From contig CAVMBN010000143.1 of NCBI GenBank assembly GCA_963678705.1, positions 62,001-126,000 on the forward strand: 64,000 nt of DNA, given 5' to 3'. The stretch is from Panorpa germanica (lineage: Eukaryota; Arthropoda; Insecta; Mecoptera; Panorpidae). Position numbers and translations under genes: made by a program. Shown one piece after another: positions 36,882 to 50,761 of the stretch (position 1 is its first letter; every line of letters begins with the position of its first letter). Below the pieces are notes generated by a model, which worked only from the letters and a program-made list of their open reading frames with translations, was not told the origin of the DNA and ran no database searches.

Positions 36882-38439
36882 TCAAGTAAGTCGAATAACA
36901 TTAACTATAAATAATATTAAAACACAAGAATTAGTTTATATAAATGCGTGTTTTAAATAATAATGAGAGTGTATTAATTGTTATAAGTGATTAAGTGAAC
37001 AATATATGCGGTTTTCTTGGAAATAGTGATTGATCGTTCATGAACATTCAATGGTAACAAACAAATGGTAAGTAAGTAGACATAAGTACAAGTATGTATA
37101 TAAGATATTTATAGAAATTCAGTGCGCCTTCAAAGAATTAGACCGGCAAAAACCTATAGGTACGTCTACTGCGCTATGGAGAACTATTTTTATTGTCGAA
37201 CATTATTTTACAAACCGATTACCGTTCCATGAAAAGGCAACTATCTAAAGGTTGTCCTCAGCGATCTGTAATGAAGCCTGAGCTCTGGAACATGGTATTC
37301 GACGAGAACTGTGTTTCTCACTCAAAAGGTTGTGTAGACATATGTTTTGCCAACGATAATGTGATCCTTATCGGTGCAAATAGTACAGAAACCCCAGAAA
37401 GCCGTTCTCGACCTGCTATATATAAAATCTGTAGTTTCTTAAAGCTACAAAGCTACGAAACAAATACAGTAACAACGAATAATAAACTTGTAACACACCT
37501 TGCGCGTGTCACAAGGACGGAATGAAGCTTAAACTCGGCAACTATGCCGACACTATACAAGGGGGCATTTATGCTAATAGTTGTGTATTGTGCTTCGGCA
37601 TAGTATTACAGGATCAATCTTCCAGATCTTCCATGCAAAGAACTATGTTATTGACGATGACGCGTTGTTGCAGAACTGTATCTACAGAAGTGGTGCAAGT
37701 GATATTAGGGACAATTCTTTTAGATTTAAAAATCACTCATGCACTTACTCAAATACAAATTACGCTAGAACTGAAAAAATCAAATTTTGATTATTTAAAA
37801 TTAATGCGACAAATTTCGAGGATTTAAAGTTAATGCGGCTGTAGGATAAAAGTCTGGAGACGATACCAAATATATTGCCAAAGAGATGAATGCATATATG
37901 CATAAGCTCTGGCAAGACAGATGGGACTTAATACAAAAAGAAAGACCTACGTATTGGTTTACAAGGACGTTAATATTGCTTTGCAACACAAGTGGTTCCT
38001 ATCTACTATGTGTGTGATCGGCTCCTGCTACTTTAGGTGAAAAAAGTGATTAAAAGTGAGAAATTAATTATGGAAAAAAATTAAATAAATTATATGAATA
38101 CTTTTTCAAACGAAAAGTTTTTAAGTTTGTTTTATATTTGTGTTAATTTACCCTAAACAAAGTGTTTTTACAAAAGTTTGACAGTTGGAAACCAGTGTTA
38201 AAAACGAATTTTTCATTACGCGTACACGCGGTCTTATAAACATAACCTCAAATTTGTAACTTTGATGTTTGATATAAGACATTAATAAGTGCGATAGACA
38301 AAAAAAGTGATAATAATTAGGTTAGTGTTAGTGCTAAAACATCAAGTGGTTTAAAATTCAAGAAATCTGTAGAGATATATAAGGAAGACCTCATATAAAC
38401 ACTACAAATATACGGAAGACAAAAGGTTGCCGCCCACTA
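36882..38439 (+). repeat. Satellite unit 25, 28-bp deletion type
   Basis: 1,558 bp. Confidence 0.9.
37102..38036 (+). pseudogene. LINE ORF2 fragment, unit 25
   Basis: KPELWN variant, open at 37193-37525. The post-RT frame reads ILLDL and is open at 37522-37827. Confidence 0.75.
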
Positions 38440-40025
38440 TCAAGTAAGTCGAATAACATTAACTATAAATAATATTAAAACACAAGAATTAGTTTATATA
38501 AATGCGTGTTTTAAATAATAATGAGAGTGTATTAATTGTTATAAGTGATTATGTGAACAATATATGCGGTTTTCTTGAAAATAGTGATTGATCGCTCATG
38601 AACATTCAATGGTAACAAACAAATGGTTAGTAAGTAGGCATAAGTACAAGTATATAAATGAGATATTTATAGAAATTCAGTGTGCCTTTGTTGATGTCCG
38701 GTGGCCAAGTGACCTTCAAAGAATTAGACCGGCAAAAACCTATAGGTACGTCTGCTGCGCTATGGAGAACTATTTTCATTGTCGAACATTATTTTACAAA
38801 CCGATTACCGTTCCATGAAAAGGCAACTATCTAAAAGTAGTCCTCAGCGATCTGTTATAGGGCCTGAGCTCTGGAACATGGTATTCGACGAGAACTGTGT
38901 TTCTCACTCAAAAGGTTGTGTAGACATATGTTTTGCCAACGATAATGTGATCCTTATCGGTGCAAATAGTACAGAAACCCTAGAAAGCCGTTCTCGACCT
39001 GCTATATATAAAATCTGTAGTTTCTTGAAGCTACAAAGCTACGAAACAAATACAGTAACAATGAATGATAAACTTGTAACACACCTAGCGCGTGTCACAA
39101 GGACGGAATGAAGCTTAAATTAGGCAACTATGCCGACACTATACAAGAGGGCATTTATGCTAATAGTTGTGTATTGTGCTTCGGCATGGTATTACAGGAT
39201 CAATCTTCCAGATCTTCCATGCAAAGAACTATGTTATTGACGATGACGCGTTGTTGCAGAACTGTATCTACAGAAGTGGTGCAAGTGATATTGGGGACAA
39301 TTCCTTTAGATTTAAAAATCACTCATGCACTTACTCAAGTACAAATTACGCTAGAACTGAAAAAATCAAATTTTGATGATTTAAAATTAATGCGACAAAT
39401 TTCGAGGATTTAAAGTTAATGCGGCTGTAGGATAAAAGTCTGGAGACGATACCAAATATATTGCCAAAGAGATGAATGCATATATGCATAAGCTCTGGCA
39501 AGACAGATGGGACTTAATACAAAAAGGAAGACCTACGTATTGGTTTACAAGGACGTTAATATTGCTTTGCAACACAAGTGGTTCCTATCTACTATGTGTG
39601 TGATCGGCTCCTGCTACTTAAGGTGAAAAAAGTGATTAAAAGTGAGAAATTAATTATGGAAAAAAATTAAATAAATTATATGAATACTTTTTCAAACGAA
39701 AAGTATTTAAGTTTGTTTTAAATTTGTGTTAATTTACCCTAAACAAAGTGTTTTTACAAAAGTTTTACAGTTGGAAACCAGTGTTAAAAACGAATTTTTC
39801 ATTACGCGTACACGCAATCTTATAAACATAACCTTAAATTTGTAACTTTGATGTTGGATAAAAGACATTAATAAGTGCGATAGACAAAAAAAGTGATAAT
39901 AATTAGGTTAGTGTTAGTGCTAAAACATCAAGTGGTTTAAAATTCAAGAAATCTGTAGAGATATATAAGGAAGACCTCATATAAACACTACAAATATACG
40001 GAAGACAAAAGGTTGACGCCCACTA
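38440..40025 (+). repeat. Satellite unit 26, hybrid across the higher-order junction
   Basis: 1,586 bp. Its left part matches unit 38 (SSPQRS, AATGAATG, GGTTAGTAAG) and its right part matches unit 14 (CCTAGCG, AAATTAGGC, CTACTTAAGG). The switch lies between 39,062 and 39,087. Confidence 0.9.
38660..39622 (+). pseudogene. LINE ORF2 fragment, unit 26
   Basis: Motif A is open at 38588-38818, motif B to D at 38779-39111 (SSPQRSVIGPELWN) and the post-RT block at 39108-39413. It ends at an empty TTAA site (39618-39621). Confidence 0.75.
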
Positions 40026-41609
40026 TTAAGTAAGTCGAATAACATTAACTATAAATAATATTAAAACACAAGAATTGGTTTATATAAATGCGTGTTTTAA
40101 ATAATAATGAGAGTGTATTAACTGTTATAAAAGATTAAGTGAACAATATATGCGGTTTTCTTGGAAATAGTGATTGATCGTTCATGAACATTCAATGGTA
40201 ACAAACAAATGGTAAGTAAGTAGGCATAAGTACAAGTATGTATATGAGATATTTATAGAAATTCAGTGTGCCTTTGTTGATGTCCGGTGGCCAAGTGACC
40301 TTCAAAGAATTAGACCGGCAAAAACCTATAGGTACGTCTACTGCGCTATGGAGAACTATTTTCATTGTCGAACATTATTTTACAAACCGATTACCGTTCC
40401 ATGAAAAGGCAACTATCTAAAGGTTGTCCTCAGCGATCTGTAATGGGGCCTGAGCTCTGAAACATGGTATTCGACGAGAACTGTGTTTCTCACTCGAAAG
40501 GTTGTGGAGGCATACGTTTTGCCAACGATAATGTGATCCTTATCGGTGCAAATAGTACAGAAACCCTAGAAAGCCGTTCTCGACCTGCTATATATAAAAT
40601 CTGTAGTTTCTTGAAGCTACAAAGCTACGAGACAAATACAGTAACAACGAATGATAAACTTGTAACACACCTAGCGCGTGTCACAAGGACGGAATGAAGC
40701 TTAAATTAGGCAACTATGCCGACACTATACAAGGGGGCATTTATGCTAATAGTTGTGTATTGTGCTTCGGCATGGTATTACAGGATCAATCTTCCAGATC
40801 TTCCATGCAAAGAACTATGTTATTGACGATGACGCGTTGTTGCAGAACTGTATCTACAGAAGTGGTGCAAGTGATATTGGGGACAATTCCTTTAGATTTA
40901 AAAATCACTCATGCACTTACTCAAGTACAAATTACGCTAGAACTGAAAAAATCAAATTTTGATGATTTATAATTAATGCGACAAATTTCGAGGATTTAAA
41001 GTTAATGCGGCTGTAGGATAAAAGTCTGGAGACGATACCAAATATATTGCCAAAGAGATGAATGCATATATGCATAAGCTCTGGCAAGACAGATGGGACT
41101 TAATACAAAAAGGAAGACCTACGTATTGGTTTACAAGGACGTTAATATTGCTTTGCAACACAAGTGGTTCCTATCTACTATGTGTGTGATCGGCTCCTGC
41201 TACTTTAGGTGAAAAAAGTGATTAAAAGTGAGTAATTAATTATGGAAAAAAATTAAATAAATTATATGAATACTTTTTCAAACGAAAAGTATTTAAGTTT
41301 GTTTTAAATTTGTGTTAATTTACCCTAAACAAAGTGTTTTTACAAAAGTTTGACAGTTGGAAACCAGTGTTAAAAACGAATTTTTTATTACGCGTACACG
41401 CGGTCTTATAAACATAACCTCAAATTTGTAACTTTGATGTTTGATATAAGACATTAATAAGTGCGATAGACAAAAAAAGTGATAATAATTAGGTTAGTGT
41501 TAGTGCTAAAACATCAAGTGGTTTAAAATTCAAGAAATCTGTAGATATATAAGGAAGACCTCATATAAACACTACAAATATACGGAAGACAAAAGGTTGC
41601 CGCCCACTA
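40026..41609 (+). repeat. Satellite unit 27, full length
   Basis: 1,584 bp, counterpart of unit 15. Confidence 0.9.
40246..41208 (+). pseudogene. LINE ORF2 fragment, unit 27
   Basis: Stop in motif B and CGGIRFAND as in unit 15; the post-RT frame ends early at 40972. Confidence 0.75.
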
Positions 41610-43195
41610 TCAAGTAAGTCGAATAACATTAACTATAAATAATATTAAAACACAAGAATTAGTTTATATAAATGCCTGTTTTAAATAATAATGAGAGTGT
41701 ATTAACTGTTATAAGTGATTAAGTGAACAATATATGCGGTTTTCTTGGAAATAGTGATTGATCGTTCATGAACATTCAATGGTAACAAACAAATGGTAAG
41801 TAAGTAGGCATAAGTACAAGTATGTATATGAGATATTTATAGAAATTCAGTGTGCCTTTGTTGATGTCCGGTGGCCAAGTGACCTTCAAAGAATTAGACC
41901 GGCAAAAACCTATTGGTACGTCTACTGCGCTATGGAGAACTATTTTCATTGTCGAACATTATTTAACAAACCGATTACCGTTCCATAGAAAGGCAACTAT
42001 CTAAAGGTTGTCCTCAGCGATCTGTAATGGGGCCTGAGCTCTGAAACATGGTATTCGACGAGAACTGTGTTTCTCACTCGAAAGGTTGTGTAGACATATG
42101 TTTTGCCAACGATAATGTGATCCTTATCGGTGCAAATAGTGCAGAAACCCTAGAAAGCCGTTCTCGACCTGCTATATATAAAATCTGTAGTTTCTTGAAG
42201 CTACAAAGCTACGAAACAAATACAGTAACAACGAATGATAAACTTGTAACACACCTTGCGCGTGTCACAAGGACGGAATGAAGCCTAAACTCGGCAACTA
42301 TGCCGACACTATACAAGGGGGCATTTATGCTAATAGTTGTGTATTGTGCTTCGGCATGGTATTACAGGATCAATCTTCCAGATCTTCCATGCAAAGAACT
42401 ATGTTATTGACGATTACGCGTTGTTGCAGAACTGTATCTACAGAAGTGGTGCAAGTGATATTGGGGACAATTCCTTTTGATTTAAAAATCACTCATGCAC
42501 TTACTCAAGTACAAATTACGCTAGAACTGAAAAAATCAAATTTTGATGATTTAAAATTAATGCGACAAATTTCGAGGATTTAAAGTTAATGCGGCTGTAG
42601 GATAAAAGTCTGGAGACGATACTAAATATATTGCCAAAGAGATGAATGCATATATGCATAAGCTCTGGCAAGACAGATGGGACTTAATACAAAAAGGAAG
42701 ACCTACGTATTAGTTTACAAGGACGTTAATATTGCTTTGCAACACAAGTGGTTCCTATCTACTATGTGTGTGATCGGCTCCTGCTACTTTAGGTGAAAAA
42801 AGTGATTAAAAGTGAGAAATTAATTATGGAAAAAAATTAAATAAATTATATGAATACTTTTTCAAACGAAAAGTATTTAAGTTTGTTTTAAATTTGTGTT
42901 AATTTACCCTAAACAAAGTGTTTTTACAAAAGTTTGACAGTTGGAAACCAGTGTTAAAAAGGAATTTTTCATTACGCGTACACGCGGTCTTTTAAACATA
43001 ACCTCAAATTTGTAACTTTGATGTTTGATATAAGACATTAATAAGTGCGATAGACAAAAAATGTGATAATAATTAGGTTAGTGTTAGTGCTAAAACATCA
43101 AGTGGTTTAAAATTCAAGAAATCTGTAGAGATATATAAGGAAGATCTCATATAAACACTACAAATATACGGAAGACAAAAGGTTGCCGCCCACTA
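41610..43195 (+). repeat. Satellite unit 28, full length
   Basis: 1,586 bp, counterpart of unit 16. Confidence 0.9.
41830..42792 (+). pseudogene. LINE ORF2 fragment, unit 28
   Basis: Stop in motif B, open from 42048. The post-RT frame has IPFDL (42278-42583). Confidence 0.75.
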
Positions 43196-44150
43196 TCAAG
43201 TAAGTCGAATAACATTAACTATAAATAATATTAAAACACAAGAATTAGTTTATATAAATGCCTGTTTTAAATAATAATGAGAGTGTATTAACTGTTATAA
43301 GTGATTAAGTGAACAATATATGCGGTTTTCTTGGAAATAGTGATTGATCGTTCATGAACATTCAATGGTAACAAACAAATGGTAAGTAAGTAGGCATAAG
43401 TACAAGTATGTATATGAGATATTTATAGAAATTCAGTGTGCCTTTGTTGATGTCCGGTGGCCAAGTGACCTTTAAAGAATTAGACCGGCAAAAACCTATT
43501 GGTACGTCTACTGCGCTATGGAGAACTATTTTCATTGTCGAACATTATTTTACAAACCGATTACCGTTCCATAGAAATTCAACTATCTAAAGGTTGTCCT
43601 CAGCGATCTGTAATGGGGCCTGAGCTCTGGAACATGGTATTCGACGAGAACTGTGTTTCTCACTCGAAAGGTTGTGTAGACATATGTTTTGCCAACGATA
43701 ATGTGATCCTTATCGGTGCAAATAGTACAGAAACCCTAGAAAGCCGTTCTCGACCTGCTATATATAAAATCTGTAGTTTCTTGAAGCTACAAAGCTACGA
43801 AACAAATACAGTAACAACGAATGATAAACTTGTAACACACCTTGCGCGTGTCACAAGGACGGAATGAAGCCTAAACTCGGCAACTATGCCGACACTATGC
43901 AAGGGGGCATTTATGCTAATAGTTGTGTATTGTGCTTCGGCATGGTATTACAGGATCAATCTTCCAGATCTTCCATGCAAAGAACTATGTTATTGACGAT
44001 GACGCGTTGTTGCAGAACTGATAATAATTAGGTTAGTGTTAGTGCTAAAACATCAAGTGGTTTAAAATTTAAGAAATCTGTAGAAATATATAAGGGAGGC
44101 CTCATATAAACACTACAAATATACGGAAGACAAAAAGTTGCCGCCCACTA
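43196..44150 (+). repeat. Satellite unit 29, 955-bp type
   Basis: Counterpart of unit 17; G at 43,899 distinguishes it. Confidence 0.9.
43416..44020 (+). pseudogene. LINE ORF2 fragment, unit 29, truncated
   Basis: Open for 122 codons at 43499-43867. Confidence 0.75.
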
Positions 44151-45707
44151 TCAAGTAAGTCGAATAACATTAACTATAAATTATATTAAAACACAAGAAT
44201 TAGTTTATATAAATGCGTGTTTTAAATAATAATGACAGTGTATTAATTGTTATAAGTGATTAAGTGAACAATATATGCAAGTTTCTTGGAAATAGTGATT
44301 GATCGTTCATGAACATTCAATGGTAACAAACAAATGGTAAGTAAGTAGGCATAAGTACAAGTATGTATATAAGATATTTATAGAAATTCAGTGCGCCTTC
44401 AAAGAATTAGACCGAAAAAACCTATAGGTACGTCTACTGCGCTATGGAGAACTATTTTCATTGTCGAACATTATTTTACAAACCGATTACCATTCCATGA
44501 AAAGGCAACTATCTAAAGGTTGTCCTCAGCGATCTGTAATGAAGCCTGAGCTCTGGAACATGGTATTCGACAAAAACTGTGTTTCTCACTCAAAAGGTTG
44601 TGTAGACATATGTTTTGTTAACGATAATGTGATCCTTATCGGTGCAAATAGTACAGAAACCCCAGAAAGCCGTTCTCGACCTGCTATATATAAAATCTGT
44701 AGTTTCTTGAAGCTACAAAGCTACGAAACAAATACAGTAACAACGAATGATAAACTTGTAACACACCTTGCGCGTGTCACAAGGACGGAATGAAGCTTAA
44801 ATACGGCAACTATGCCGACACTATACAAGGGGGCATTTATGCTTATAGTTGTGTATTGTGCTTCGGCATAGTATTACAGGATCAATCTTCCAGATCTTCC
44901 ATGCAAAGAACTATGTTATTGAGGATGACTCGTTGTTGCAGAACTGTATCTACAGAAGTGGTGCAAGTGATATTGGGGACAATTCCTTTAGATTTAAAAA
45001 TCACTCATGCACTTACTCAAGTACAAATTACGCTAGAACTGAAAAAATCAAATTTTGATTATTTAAAATTAATGCGACAAATTTCGAGGATTTAAAGTTA
45101 ATGCGGCTGTAGGATAAAAGTCTGGAGGCGATACCAAATATATTGCCAAAAAAATGAATGCATATATGCATAAGCTCTGGCAAGACAGATGGGACTTAAT
45201 ACAAAAAGGAAGACCTACGTATTGATTTACAAGGACGTTAATATTGCTTTGCAACACAAGTGGTTCCTATCTACTATGTGTGTGATCGGCTCCTGCTACT
45301 TTAGGTGAAAAAAGTGAATAAAAGTGAGAAATTAATTATGGAAAAAAATTAAATAAATTATATGAATACTTTTTCAAACGAAAAGTATTTAAGTTTGTTT
45401 TAAATTTGTGTTAATTTACCCTAAACAAAGTGTTTTTACAAAAGTTTGACAGTTGGAAACCAGTGTTAAAAACGAATTTTTCATTACGCGTACACGCGGT
45501 CTTTTAAACATAACCTCAAATTTGTAACTATGATGTTTGATATAAGACATTAATAAGTGCGATAGACAAAAAAAGTGATAATAATTAGGTTAGTGTTAGT
45601 GCTAAAACATCAAGTGGTTTAAAATTCAAGAAATCTGTAGAGATATATAAGGAAGATCTCATATAAACACTACAAATATACGGAAGACAAAAGGTTGCCG
45701 CCCACTA
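44151..45707 (+). repeat. Satellite unit 30, 28-bp deletion type
   Basis: 1,557 bp, counterpart of unit 18. Confidence 0.9.
44371..45304 (+). pseudogene. LINE ORF2 fragment, unit 30
   Basis: Open at 44461-44793, FVND at motif C. Confidence 0.75.
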
Positions 45708-46662
45708 TCAAGTAAGTCGAATAACATTAACTATAAATATTATTAAAACACAAGAATTAGTTTATATAAATGCGTGTTTTAAATAATAATGAAAGTGTAT
45801 TAATTGTTATAAGTGATTAAGTGAACAATATATGCGGTTTTCTTGGAAATAGTGATTGATCGTTCATGAACATTCAATGGTAACAAACAAATGGTAAGTA
45901 AGTAGGCAGAAGTACAAGTATGGATATGAGATATTTATAGAAATTCAGTGTGCCTTTGTTGATGTCCGGTGGCCAAGTGACCTTCAAAGAATTAGACCGG
46001 CAAAAACCTATAGGTACGTCTACTGCGCTATGGAGAACTATTTTCATTGTCGAACATTATTTTACAAACCGATTACCGTTCCATGAAAAGGCAACTATCT
46101 AAAGGTTGTCTTTAGCGATCTGTAATGGGGAATGAGCTCTGAAACATGGTATTCGACGAGAACTGTGTTTCTCACTTGAAAGGTTGTGTAGACATATGTT
46201 TTGCCAACGATAATGTGATCCTTATCGGTGCAAATAGTGCAGAAACCCTAGAAAGCCGTTCTCGACCTGCTATATATAAAATCTGTAGTTTCTTGAAGCT
46301 ACAAAGCTACGAAACAAATACAGTAACAACGAATGATAAACTTGTAACACACCTTGCGCGTGTCACAAGGACGGAATGAAGCTTAAACTCGGCAACTATG
46401 CCGACACTATACAAGGGGGCATTTATGCTAATAGTTGTGTATTGTGCTTCGGCATGGTATTACAGGATCAATCTTCCAGATCTTCCATGCAAAGAACTAT
46501 GTTATTGACGATGACGCGTTGTTGCAGAACTGATAATAATTAGGTTAGTGTTAGTGCTAAAACATCAAGTGGTTTAAAATTCAAGAAATCTGTAGAGATA
46601 TATAAGGAAGACCTCACATGAACACTACAAATATACGGAAGACAAAAAGTTGCCGCCCACTA
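45708..46662 (+). repeat. Satellite unit 31, 955-bp type
   Basis: Counterpart of unit 19. Confidence 0.9.
45928..46532 (+). pseudogene. LINE ORF2 fragment, unit 31, truncated
   Basis: Damaged motif B; open at 46146-46379. Confidence 0.75.
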
Positions 46663-48248
46663 TCAAGTAAGTCGAATAACATTAACTATAAATAATAATA
46701 AAACACAAGAATTAGTTTATATAAATGCGTGTTTTAAATAATAATGAGAGTGTATTAATTGTTATAAGTGATTAAGTGAACAATATATGCGGTTTTCTTG
46801 GAAATAGTGATTGATCGTTCATGAACATTCAATGGTAACAAACAAATGGTAAGTAAGTAGGCATAAGTACAAGTATGTATATAAGATATTTATAGAAATT
46901 CAGTGTGCCTTTGTTGATGTCCGGTGGCCAAGTGACCTTCAAAGAATTAGACCGGCAAAAACCTATAGGTACGTCTACTGCGCTATGGAGAACTATTTTC
47001 ATTGTCGAACATTATTTTACAAACCGATTACCGTTCCATGAAAAGGCAACTATCTAAAGGTTGTCCTCAGCGATCTGTAATGGGGCCTGAGCTCTGGAAC
47101 ATGGTATTCGACGAGAACTGTGTTTCTCACTCGAAAGGTTGTGTAGACATATGTTTTGCCAACGATAATGTGATCCTTATCGGTGCAAATAGTACAGAAA
47201 CCCTAGAAAGCCGTTCTCGACCTGCAATATATAAAATCTGTAGATTCTTGAAGCTACAAAGCTACGAAACAAATACAGTAACAACGAATGATAAACTTGT
47301 AACACACCTTGCGCGTGTCAAAAGGACGGAATGAAGCTTAAACTCGGCAACTATGCCGACACTATACAAGGGGGCATTTATGCTAATAGTTTTGTATTGT
47401 GCTTCAGCATGGTATTACAGGATCAATCTTCCAGATCTTCCATGCAAAGAACTATGTTATTGACGATTACGCGTTGTTGCAGAGCTGTATCTACAGAAGT
47501 GGTGCAAGTGATATTGGGGACAATTCCTTTAGATTTAAAAATCACTCATGCACTTACTCAAGTACAAATTACGCTAGAACTGAAAAAATCAAATTTTGAT
47601 GATTTAAAATTAATGCGACAAATTTCGAGGATTTAAAGTTAATGCGGCTGTAGGATAAAAGTCTGGAGACGATACTAAATATATTGCCAAAGAGATGAAT
47701 GCATATATGCATAAGCTCTGGCAAGACAGATGGGACTTAATACAAACAGGAAGACCTACGTATTGGTTTACAAGGACGGTAATATTGCTTTGCAACACAA
47801 GTGGTTCCTATCTACTATGTGTGTGATCGGCTCCTGCTACTTTAGGTGAAAAAAGTGATTAAAAGTGAGAAATAAATTATGGAAAAAAATTAAATAAATT
47901 ATATGAATACTTTTTCAAACGAAAAGTATTTAAGTTTGTTTTAATTTTGTGTTAATTTACCCTAAACAAAGTGTTTTTACAAAAGTTTGACAGTTGGAAA
48001 CCAGTGTTAAAAACGAATTTTTCATTACGCGTACACGCGGTCTTATAAACATAACCTCAAATTTGTAACTTTGATGTTTGATATAAGACATTAATAAGTG
48101 CGATAGACAAAAAAAGTGGTAATAATTAGGTTAGTGTTAGTGCTAAAACATCAAGTGGTTTAAAAGTCAAGAAATCTGTAGAGATATATAAGGAAGACCT
48201 CATATAAACACTACAAATATACGGAAGACAAAAGGTTGAAGCCCACTA
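46663..48248 (+). repeat. Satellite unit 32, full length
   Basis: 1,586 bp, counterpart of unit 20. Confidence 0.9.
46883..47845 (+). pseudogene. LINE ORF2 fragment, unit 32
   Basis: Open at 47002-47334 and 47331-47636. Confidence 0.75.
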
Positions 48249-49203
48249 TCAAGTAAGTCGAATAACATTAACTATAAATATTATTAAAATACAAGAATTA
48301 GTTTATATAAATGCGTGTTTTAAATAATAATGAGAGTGTATTAATTGTTATAAGTGATTAAGTGAACAATATATGCGGTTTTCTTGGAAATAGTGATTGA
48401 TCGTTCATGAACATTCAATGGTAACAAACAAATGGTAAGTAAGTAGGCAGAAGTACAAGTATGTATATGAGATATTTATAGAAATTCAGTGTGCCTTTGT
48501 TGATGTCCGGTGGCCAAATGACCTTCAAAGAATTAGACCGGCAAAATCCTATAGGTACGTCTACTGCGCTATGGAGAACTATTTTCATTGTCGAACATTA
48601 TTTTACAAACCGATTACCGTTCCATGAAAAGGCAACTATCTAAAGGTTGTCCTCAGCGATCTGTAATGGGGCCTGAGCTCTGGAACATGGTATTCGACGA
48701 GAACTGTGTTTCTCACTCGAAAGGTTGTGTAGACATATGTTTTGCCAACGATAATGTGATCCTTATCGGTGCAAATAGTGCAGAAACCCTAGAAAGCCGT
48801 TCTCGACCTGCTATATATAAAATCTGTAGTTTCTTGGAGCTACAAAGCTACGAAACAAATACAGTAACAACAAATGATAAACTTGAAACACACCTTGCGC
48901 GTGTCACAAGGACGGAATGAAGCTTAAACTCGGCAACTATGCCGACACTATACAAGGGGGCATTTATGCTAATAGTTGTGTATTGTGCTTCGGCATGGTA
49001 TTACAGGATCAATCTTCCAGATCTTCCATGCAAAGAACTATGTTATTGACGATGACGCGATGTTGCAGAACTGATAATAATTAGGTTAGTGTTAGTGCTA
49101 AAACATCAAGTGGTTTCAAATTCAAGAAATCTGTAGAGATATATAAGGAAGACCTCATATAAACACTACAAATATACGGAAGACAAAAAGTTCCCGCCCA
49201 CTA
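48249..49203 (+). repeat. Satellite unit 33, 955-bp type
   Basis: Counterpart of unit 21. Confidence 0.9.
48469..49073 (+). pseudogene. LINE ORF2 fragment, unit 33, truncated
   Basis: Open at 48588-48920. Confidence 0.75.
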
Positions 49204-50761
49204 TCAAGTAAGTCAAATAACATTAACTATAAATAATATTAAAACACAAGAATTAGTTTATATAAATGCGTGTTTTAAATAATAATGAGAGTGTATTAAT
49301 TGTTATAAGTGATTAAGTGAACAATATATGCGATTTTCTTGGAAATAGTGATTGATCGTTCATGAACATTCAATGGTAACAAACAAATGGTAAGTAAGTA
49401 GGCATAAGTACAAGTATGTATATAAGATATTTATAGAAATTCAGTGCGCCTTCAAAGAATTAGACCGTCAAAAACCTATAGGTACGTCTACTGCGCTATG
49501 GAGAACTATTTTCATTGTCGAACATTATTTTACAAACCGATTACCGTTCCATGAAAAGGCAACTATCTAAAGGTTGTCCTCAGCGATCTGTAATGAAGCC
49601 TGAGCTCTGGAACATGGTATTCGACGAGAACTGTGTTTCTTACTCAAAAGGTTGTGTAGACATATGTTTTGCCAACGATAATGTGATCCTTATCGGTGCA
49701 AATAGTACAGAAACCCCAGAAAGCCGTTCTCGACCTGCTATATATAAAATCTGTAGTTTCTTGAAGCTACAAAGCTACGAAACAAATACAGTAACAACGA
49801 ATGATAAACTTGTAACACACCTTGCGCGTGTCACAAGGACGGAATGAAGCTTAAACTCGGCAACTATGCCGACACTATACAAGGGGGCATTTATGCTCAT
49901 AGTTGTGTATTGTGCTTCGGCATAGTATTACAGGATCAATCTTCCAGATCTTCCATGCAAAGAACTATGTTATTGACGATGACGCGTTGTTGCAGAACTG
50001 TATCTACAGAAGTGGTGCAAGTGATATTGGGGACAATTTTTTTAGATTTAAAAATCACTCATGCACTTACTCAAATACAAATTACGCTAGAACTGAAAAA
50101 ATCAAATTTTGATTATTTAAAATTAATGCGACAAATTTCGAAGATTTAAAGTTAATGCGGCTGTAGGATAAAAGTCTGGAGACGATACCAAATATATTGC
50201 AAAAGAGATGAATGCATATATGCATAAGCTCTGGCAAGACAGATGGGACTTAATACAAAAAGAAAGACCTACGTATTGGTTTACAAGGACGTTAATATTG
50301 CTTTGCAACACAAGTGGTTCCTATCTACTATGTGTGTGATCGGCTCCTGCTACTTTAGGTGAAAAAAGTGATTAAAAGTGAGAAATTAACTATGGAAAAA
50401 AATTAAATAAATTATATGAATACTTTTTCAAACGAAAAGTATTTAAGTTTGTTTTAAATTTGTGTTAATTTACCCTAAACAAAGTGTTTTTACAAAAGTT
50501 TGACAGTTGGAAACCAGTGTTAAAAACGAATTTTTTATTACGCGTACACGCGGTCTTATAAACATAACCTCAAATTTGTAACTTTGATGTTTGATATAAG
50601 ACATTAATAAGTGCGATAGACAAAAAAAGTGATAATAATTAGGTTAGTGTTAGTGCTAAAACATCAAGTGGTTTAAAATTCAAGAAATCTGTAGAGATAT
50701 ATAAGGAAGACCTCATATAAACACTACAAATATACGGAAGACAAAAGGTTGCCGCCCACTA
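49204..50761 (+). repeat. Satellite unit 34, 28-bp deletion type
   Basis: 1,558 bp, counterpart of unit 22. Confidence 0.9.
49424..50358 (+). pseudogene. LINE ORF2 fragment, unit 34
   Basis: Open at 49515-49847 and 49844-50149. Confidence 0.75.

Larger units (their letters stand above)
22647..39062 (+). repeat. 16,416-bp higher-order repeat, copy 1 (12 units)
   Basis: Every landmark from here to the hybrid unit 26 recurs 16,416 bp downstream, including unit lengths in the same order. The left edge is placed between 22,646, where the copies still differ (C against T), and 22,671, where the A of CCTAGCG is shared. Confidence 0.9.
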
